Notes under the pieces: generated by a model
Database searches by the model: none
Told to the model about the DNA's origin: nothing
Seen by the model: only the letters and a program-made list of their open reading frames with translations
In this document: one piece after another, positions 57,440 through 64,000 of the stretch
Numbering within the stretch: position 1 is the first letter of the stretch
Layout of the letters: every line of letters starts with the position of its first letter
From: Syngnathus acus
Taxonomy: Eukaryota; Chordata; Actinopteri; Syngnathiformes; Syngnathidae
Reading direction: 5' to 3'
Length of the DNA: 64,000 nt
NCBI RefSeq assembly: GCF_901709675.1
Contig: NC_051099.1
Location: 8,494,001-8,558,000 of the forward strand
Position numbers and translations under genes: made by a program

Positions 57440-57536
57440 TAACCCTTAAGGTTACCGGAAGTTGTTTCAGCTGCCATGTTTGGTTGCTTTGTTGTAGGCT
57501 TGTACTAGGTTTCCTACAGAATTACTAAGTGTGGAA
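57440..57536 (+). promoter_or_regulatory. VEZF1 proximal promoter with ETS and YY1-type sites
   Basis: ACCGGAAGT at 57454-57462 fits an ETS/GABP consensus. GCTGCCATGTTTGG at 57470-57483 resembles a YY1 site. No TATA box is visible. This mix is usual for housekeeping and bidirectional promoters, and MYO18A starts divergently about 2.2 kb away. The start site is inferred, not seen. Confidence 0.45.
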
Positions 57537-57569
57537 ATGGAGGCAAGCTGGAGTACGTTTCTTTTCCAA
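57537..57569 (+). CDS. VEZF1: VEZF1 coding exon 1
   Basis: It encodes MEASWSTFLFQ, the same length as human MEANWTAFLFQ, and ends at a GTAAGT donor in phase 0. The ATG is chosen by this match. Confidence 0.93.
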
Positions 57570-60500
57570 GTAAGTTCACTGCTTCGGGGTGGTTACTGAT
57601 ATTGCACGCGTGGGAAAAACCTGAAACTGAAACCACTGAATGTTTTGGCGGCAAAAGCAGTTTTTAAACGAGTAGTGCGAAGAACAAGTAAGCAAGCAAA
57701 ACAATGGTAAATGAATTCTGGCTTCCAGCTGTGAGGCTCGGATTGACGCTTGAACAAAAACATCTACGTGGTGGATGAAAAACGCCATCTTCTTATCATC
57801 TGTGGTGTATTTAGAGAAGCCGAGTAATGTGAGTTTATTTTCTGAAGTTTGTTTTCCAAGTCGATCCCAGGCAAACATGCGGCATCATTCCAAGTGAGGC
57901 ACTGCACCGTTACAATCGACCCGCACACACACAACAGCTTTAGCCCATTATGAACGCGTTCTTCGTGATCATGAAATCTGAAGTGGGACTTTGCGTCAAA
58001 TAGGATGAAAAAAAAACCCAAAGATTTTCAGCCTCGATCGCGGATTAATTATTTGCGCTTGGAAAATCTCAGCAGCTGATAACCGCGGTTCGCGGCCAAC
58101 TTCGCAGAGACTGTCGCGTTCACTAGCCAACTTAGCTAACGATTTTTAAGAAATCTCCATCACATTCATCAAAAACTTAAATAATTCCTCGCAATAGAGT
58201 CGATCCGATTTGCCTAGGACCGATGGTGCTGGAATTTGTTTGCAACTAAAAGGCCGCAGCTCCATCCATTTATTTGTCTGTTTATTTTGCCGAGCGTCGC
58301 GGAAAGGAATTCAAACTATGCACACATCATGATACAAATGGGCAAATTCGGATTTATTTCTTCTTTTTTGTGCAACTCGGAGTGCTGAACATCCCTGGAA
58401 TTTGAAAAATATATTGGATTCATTCGCTCTTATACATACAGTTAAACTTGTAATATTTATGAGTTACAGATTCTAATTAAGTTTCTGTTGTCTTGAGGTT
58501 CATACTGATATAAAAAGAAATTATCTATCATTTAGAAAGTCCCTCAAATTATTTGTGAATATAATGTGATAAGTGTTGTTCCGGATTGAAATTTACTGAG
58601 GGCTATATGGTATGTGTGAAGACACAAAAAAAGTGGAGATGGACGAGAACCGATACCAGATATTGTATTGAGCCGATACCGGCCTTATTTTTTAGGTATA
58701 CATTACTCATGGACCTTGCCAATACCAGCCACCGATACTTAAGGCGAAGAAAGTCTGACATTGAAGAAGTCCTCTTCGGCAATAGTTATGGCTGTCCTGC
58801 TGCAATTTGACACATTAGGGAATTTCACATGCTATAAAAATCCCCCCTAACAAATAAATGTTGGGGAAAAAATCTTGATTAGTAAAAACCACCTATTCTA
58901 CTGCCCACACTGCTCTTCTCACCATTAATGTTCTATTTGCACAAGAAGTGCTATCCTGGTTATGTATTCATGTGCTCTGTCTTGTCAATTGGAGGCATTT
59001 TTATTTTTTTTTGTTCTCATGTGCCTCTAGAGTACTTTACTGTTTGGGCGACAAAGACAGATGGGCAGTGTGGCTTGTTTTAAAATATCTGGCATGGTGC
59101 CAGCATGCACACTTGTATTATGTACCTCACACTGTTACTTTGTCTTTTGGTCTTTTGTGAACGTTTTGGCTGTCTGTGGAAGAGGAGCAACACTGAGCAA
59201 TGCTTCAAAATTCTTGCTATTAAATTTATTTAAGATTGATGGCCTTGTAGTACCTCTAAATAGCTAAAAAATTTAATATATTTGCAAATGTGCGTTTATT
59301 TGTAATTCCTCACTTACGTCATGTTTTATGCAGTGCAGTAATATTTTCATGGATACCCCGAAGGACAACAGTTGTGCCTCTGCAAACAAGCTATTATGTG
59401 AATAGTGTTTTAAAGTATTAAGAAAGTTTGCCATTCAAGCAGTTGAAAGAAAAAAAGCGACTGTTACAGAAAGTACATTTTGTGTAAAATGTTATTTTAG
59501 CACTGAGTGCCTAAGAAAGGAGACAAAAACAAGTATATTTATTAGAAAGTTGATATACTGACTTAATAGCACTTATTCTTTTTATAAACATTCCCCTAGT
59601 ACACACAAAATCAACATGTTTACACAGTATTTCAAAGTGACTTAGCTTGAGGTTGTCAAAAAAAGCCTTGGGAAGTGTAAAGAAAAAAACCTGTGCGACT
59701 CCAATATGTTTGTTGCCTGTATTTGTAAACTGAGGTAGCATAATCAAAAGCTCGAATGTCAAACTGCTTATTGGCTTGATGGCGGCTGAGATCCAATTGC
59801 TAGAAACTTACGTCACATTTCTAAAGCTGACATGCTGTATTTTACGAATGGTTTTTTTCTTCTTTTCTTTTTCTCCCCCGCTTGCGTCTACAGACGTAAA
59901 TACGATCTCAAGGCAAGCACTGATGTCAGCTTTTTACCAGCTTACTGAATAATATTTTATATGAAATAGTGATTTTTGCGCCTTTATCTCTCCTGCCCTC
60001 CCTCCCTTTTCAACATGGTCTTTGTTTTGGTTCAAAATGGGATTATGCCAAGCAGCTGTATAGTGAGACACAAAAGATGTAGGCAAGACGGCGCATAATC
60101 AGACTCAAGACCGCAAGTGCCGTTCAAGTCTACAGTGGCCCGTGGAGCCGTCGGGACACTGCCTCCATTTTGATGTTATTTATGAGCGAGCAGCCTCAGT
60201 TGTCAGAGTGCATTTGTGTCAAAATGGTCAGCGTCGCATGAAGGCAACAGCAGCTTTTACGGGCCCTGCACCTCTGCGGCGGGGCCAGGCTGTGCCTCAG
60301 TTCTTGCGTGATATCGCCACTGCCACCCAAACAGCACCCCGTGCCGGTGGACAGCACAGCGTTATATGATGATGGCAAATCCTGGAAGGTGGCAAGCGTG
60401 AGCAGGTGCTTAGAGGAATGGGCAAGCTCGGTTGCCAAGCCGCATGAGTTCCCAGGTTCCCTTGCACACCGGCAAAGTGACTGCTAGCTTCGCCGAGTGG

Positions 60501-63500
60501 TATGTGGATAAACAATGTCCCCAGCTCATGAATAGATGAGGCAAATCAATGAAGATGAGCATACAAAGCAACCCCCGCTGTGGCCCTAGTGCATCACTGC
60601 TCAGATTTGCGTCTTTCACAATAGGCTAGATGACATAAGGAGGACATTGTGTGGGTCATTTTTCTTTTCGTGCCCCCAGCCCTTTACTCTTGGAACTTCT
60701 TTTTTTTTTTGGGGGGGGCTGGCCTTCTTCGATGGATGATTGAACCACAAAGGAAAGGTCAAGCATTTCACCTTGGCCTTTCTTGCTGGTGGTTGGGCGT
60801 CAGACTGTTTTACTGAGCTAACAGCATTGAGTGTAGCATCATTTTTAGATGAGCTCACATTGGGAAATACATGAAAATACAGTAGCATAGTTCACTCACA
60901 GACTTGCCTTTGTATTTCATCTCCTTGACATTTTTTTAATTCCACCAGCAGGCCAATGAATCCCTCCACCATCAGCACCAGGTGGCCCAGAACAGCCTGC
61001 TGCCGCTTCTCAATGCAGGAAGTGAACCGATCGACCAAAAGCCCGTGCTGCCCATCCAAATGGACCAGAAGAACCCTTCCATTGCCCTGGATCTCCTCAA
61101 AGACAATGTGGCCAGCGGAGGAGGTGGACGGCCTCCAGTGCCTGTGATCAAAAAAGAGCACAAAGGCAAAACGCCGTTTGTTTGCGGCTACTGCAACAAA
61201 GCCTTCCGCGACAGCTACCACCTGCGACGCCATGAGTCCAGCCACACGGGAATCAAAATGGTGTCGCGGCCAAAGAAGACGGCGCAGACGGCCCCAACCA
61301 TGGTGCCAATGATCTCCACCATGCAGAGGGAGAACAACGGAAACGTTTCCTACATCTCCACGGCGGCGGGCATCCTTTCCACAGCGACCACGTCAGTTTC
61401 TTCGGGCGCGAGCATTATGACCTCTGCAATGGGCAACTTATCGCACCACCACCACCAGCAGACTGTCCCCAAGAAGCCAGGCAAACCTGTCAAGAAAAAC
61501 CACGGCTGCGAGATGTGCGGCAAGGCCTTCCGCGATGTTTACCATCTGAATCGCCACAAGCTGTCCCATTCAGATGAGAAGCCCTTCGAGTGCCCCATTT
61601 GTCACCAACGGTTTAAAAGGAAGGACCGGATGACCTACCACGTTCGCTCTCATGATGGCGGAGTCCATAAGCCCTATGTGTGTTCCGTCTGCGGCAAAGG
61701 TTTTTCCAGGTAAGGTCAGAAAGAATTACTTTGCACATTATCAGTTTGATATTCACTTCTGGGTACAAAATGGATTCCGAAATACAGTACAGTCAACCAA
61801 CGGATCCTTTTTTTAAACTTGTTTTTGTTGCAACAACTTTGAACGACAACGTTTGATGGCCACCTGATGACTTTTGGAGAAAACTAATTGCAACCTGCTG
61901 TCTTTTTGTATCTGTTGATGCGTTTGGCATTTTAATATCATCATAATTTTGGTAATGAGCAGGCAATATGAAAACCGTGGCACTGCCTCATTAGCTTGTG
62001 CTACACTGTGACACTTTTATGTGAGCCATTTTCAGGCTTGCCTCCAGTACGGTGACGTGGGTCAGGCATTCGTTTGCATGCTGGAAGGTGAGAATGGGCA
62101 CTGAAGAAAAGGCCACTGAGTCACTGCCACTTAGCTCGATCTGCTGGCATCCACTGGACTCAACCATGTCTGCTCCTCTTGGATTGGGACCAAAAATAGC
62201 AACCAAAAAGCTCCGGTTCATAGGACTGAGAAGCTTCAACGTGACTTCTCATTTGTATGGCTAGGCAATCATCAACAACAAGACAAAATACTAGTTCTTA
62301 AAAAAGAGCAGACTGAATTTTTTTGTCTGTCAAGCAACTGCCGACTCAAAGCACCCTTACTCACCCCGCTAACATGATTCAACTTTCAGCGTCACCAGAA
62401 CTATCCAGCTGTCAGTGGTGGATCCACGCCAAACTGAGATTATGAATGCAAGAGACTCACCGTTAAAGGTCAACAGGCAAAGGCTTTCTGAGGGAACGTC
62501 ACTTGAATTAAGCAATGCGCAAAGTTGAACTCACTTTTGTGGCCTATATTTTCTCTTAGCCCTGAGAGAGATGCGATATAAAAATTTGCATTGGATTTCT
62601 GCGGGGCCGAGTCGTCAATATTTGCATGATACAAGTATTCACGTTGTGTTTCTGCAAGCAAATGCATGAATCTGAGAGCCATGTCAACCGCCATTTTACT
62701 GCAAGTAAACAATTGTACAATGTAATGGTGCACCATCGCAGTGTGGCGCTTCCGAAAGTAGGCCAGACTAAATCACGCATGATTGATCGTGGAGAATCAA
62801 CTGCCACTGACGCAACTTTTAAGGGTTCACACAATCCCCCTCAAAGCAAGCAATATCTGGATGTGAGCAATGGACACATAAAGGTTGTAGGAAACATGAA
62901 TGTAATATTTGAGTCAATATTAATGCTAGTAATAAAAGTGCTAGTCATTGAAGATCATTATTTTATTTACCAGTAACACAACTTTTTGAATTTCTTTTTT
63001 TTTTCTTTTTTTTTTTTTGCAGGCCCGACCACTTGAGTTGTCACGTGAAGCATGTTCATTCTTCTGAACGACCGTTCAAATGTCAAGTGACGGTACGACC
63101 ATCTTTTGTTTGACCCTATCCAGATTCTGTGTATTATCGCCACTTATGTTGTTGTCGCGCTCCCTTGACCTTTAACCTGACATGCTCTGGGCGCCTGCAG
63201 GCATGTACCTCTGCTTTTGCCACCAAAGACAGACTGCGTTCTCACATGATCAGACACGAGGGGAAGGTGACCTGCAGCATTTGTGGAAAGATGTTGAGTG
63301 CAGCTTACATCACCAGCCACCTGAAGACTCATGGCCAAGCCAACTTCAACTCTTGTAATAAAGGTATTTTGCAACTGGTAGACAAAACGCAAAAGGAAAG
63401 CATCGTTTTTTTGTGAAATTAGAAGCAGTTTGTCCAATTTGGGTCAGATTGAGAATTGTTGAACTAAGCAACTATTTGACGATCGTTCCCTTTCCCTCCC

Positions 63501-63868
63501 CAGACGAGGTCTGCAACTCTGCCTCAGCGACACCCGTGACAGTTTCAGCTCCCATTACCACAGCAATGAATCGGGGCAACTCCAACAACAACAACAACGC
63601 TGTCACCATCGCGGCGCAAATGAACATCAGCACCAACACGGTCAACATCACCTCGCCGATCAGCCTTCAGCATCCGCTCACCATCACCGGGCCCGTCAAT
63701 ATCGCCTCCGTCAACATCCCCGCCACCGCCTCCATGAATATCGCCCACCCAGTGGCAATAACCACCCCCATGCCTATGAATATCGCCGGCCCGCTTAACA
63801 TTGCCATGAGGTCGGTAGATAGCATGCCTTTCTTGTCCCAAGTCTTGCCGTCTTCCCCGCCATGGTAA
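57537..63868 (+). CDS. VEZF1: Vascular endothelial zinc finger 1, whole gene (five coding exons)
   Basis: The spliced frame encodes about 460 residues and matches VEZF1 (DB1/ZNF161): start MEASWSTFLFQ, a linker, six C2H2 fingers and a Thr/Pro/Ile-rich C-terminus ending SMPFLSQVLPSSPPW. In mammals it is a nuclear factor that binds G-rich DNA and acts in endothelial development and at insulators. Coding exons are 57537-57569, 60952-61709, 63023-63086, 63201-63363 and 63504-63868, with phases consistent at all junctions. The gene is divergent from MYO18A. The protein is shorter than the human one because the glutamine-rich part is missing. Only part of the 3' UTR is in the window. Confidence 0.95.
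57570..60951 (+). other. VEZF1 intron 1, with a CpG cluster near its start
   Basis: About 58030-58140 has roughly a dozen CpGs in 100 nt, far above the surroundings, and may be promoter-associated. At about 58640-58740 a run of CGATACC-like motifs resembles a dispersed fish repeat I cannot name. The rest shows nothing I recognise. Confidence 0.5.
60952..61709 (+). CDS. VEZF1: VEZF1 coding exon 2: fingers 1-3 and most of finger 4
   Basis: It encodes ANESLHHQHQVAQNSLLPLL, then finger 1 (FVCGYCNKAFRDSYHLRRH), a Ser/Thr linker, finger 2 (CEMCGKAFRDVYHLNRHK), finger 3 (FECPICHQRFKRKDRMTYH) and the start of finger 4 (YVCSVCGKGFS). The acceptor is a CAGCAG tandem, so one extra Gln is possible. It ends in phase 2 at GTAAGG, splitting finger 4. 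Confidence 0.96.
61710..63022 (+). other. VEZF1 intron 2
   Basis: No coding segment or repeat family was recognised. It ends in a long T-rich tract (about 62996-63018) before the acceptor. Confidence 0.6.
63023..63086 (+). CDS. VEZF1: VEZF1 coding exon 3: rest of finger 4, start of finger 5
   Basis: After a poly-T tract and TTGCAG acceptor it encodes PDHLSCHVKHVHSSERPFKC plus Q. The donor after CAA (GTGACG) restores the C-x2-C spacing of finger 5 and the human length. A second in-frame donor (GTACGA) lies 6 nt on. Confidence 0.9.
63201..63363 (+). CDS. VEZF1: VEZF1 coding exon 4: fingers 5 and 6
   Basis: It encodes ACTSAFATKDRLRSHMIRHE and finger 6 (CSICGKMLSAAYITSHLKTH), nearly identical to human. 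Phase is 0 in and 1 out, with a GTATTT donor. Confidence 0.95.
63504..63868 (+). CDS. VEZF1: VEZF1 last coding exon: C-terminal activation-type region
   Basis: It encodes DEVCNSASATPVTVSAPITT, an Asn run, repeated NI/TI/SP units typical of the family, and LNIAMRSVDSMPFLSQVLPS ending PPW before TAA at 63866-63868. Human has a poly-Gln run and a WEEAVKARKKEA block before this point; neither is present. Confidence 0.94.
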
Positions 63869-64000
63869 AAAAGAAAAAAAAAACAGGAAAAGGAGCATGG
63901 AACTGGCCACAAAGAAAGGAAAATAAAGTCAAGCAATTTGCCCCTTAGGCCTAGCTCTGTTTTTTTTTTTTTTTTTTTTTTTTTAAACCCTCCATATTTT
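63869..64000 (+). other. Start of the VEZF1 3' UTR
   Basis: It contains an AATAAA at 63922-63927 only 54 nt after the stop, and a T homopolymer at about 63960-63984. The transcript probably continues beyond the window. Confidence 0.45.

Noticed and set aside
58636-58741. CGATACC-rich segment as a named transposon
   Set aside because: It looks like a dispersed fish repeat, but no clear ends or target duplication were found.
63922-63927. AATAAA 54 nt after the VEZF1 stop as the main poly(A) signal
   Set aside because: Possible, but VEZF1 transcripts usually have long 3' UTRs and the window ends too soon to tell.

Overview
The window is vertebrate nuclear DNA, almost certainly from a ray-finned (teleost) fish. 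The genes have many short exons with GT-AG introns. The repeats are fish-type: long CA runs, a Tc1 transposon, a tRNA-derived SINE and short inverted-repeat elements. The SINE resembles copies I associate with spiny-rayed fishes, possibly pipefish or seahorses, but I hold that species hint weakly. There are no operons, CRISPR arrays or prokaryotic features.

Two protein-coding genes lie head to head. On the minus strand, about 12.6-55.3 kb is a MYO18A (unconventional myosin XVIIIa) gene. I assembled 43 shared coding exons plus two alternative last exons, and reading phase is preserved across every junction. The predicted protein is 2746 residues with the proximal last exon or 2318 with the distal one. 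Its order is a K/E-rich start, a PDZ domain, a long low-complexity insert exon, a myosin motor with degenerate nucleotide-sensing switches, one IQ motif, a long coiled coil and a Ser/Lys-rich tail. On the plus strand, 57.5-63.9 kb is VEZF1, a six-finger C2H2 transcription factor of five coding exons and about 460 residues. The roughly 2.2 kb between them holds a TATA-less promoter-like stretch with ETS- and YY1-type sites beside the VEZF1 start.

From 1 to about 12.6 kb I see no convincing gene, only simple repeats, a local duplication, a degenerate inverted-repeat element and probably the MYO18A 3' UTR. Mobile DNA sits mainly in MYO18A introns: an almost complete 1587-bp Tc1 element in what was a ~97-nt intron, a dead Tc1 fragment, a 367-bp SINE with a perfect 13-bp target duplication, a 559-bp inverted-repeat element and several copies of a smaller one.

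I found no clearly undescribed system. The points most worth checking are the two in-frame alternative MYO18A C-termini, the insert exon with four GFIP repeats, the transposon inside a tiny intron, two apparent GC-AG introns, a TG repeat just after a 45-nt in-frame exon, and a VEZF1 copy without the glutamine-rich segment of its mammalian orthologue. Assignments come from reading translations and comparing them with remembered family sequences; no database search was run.
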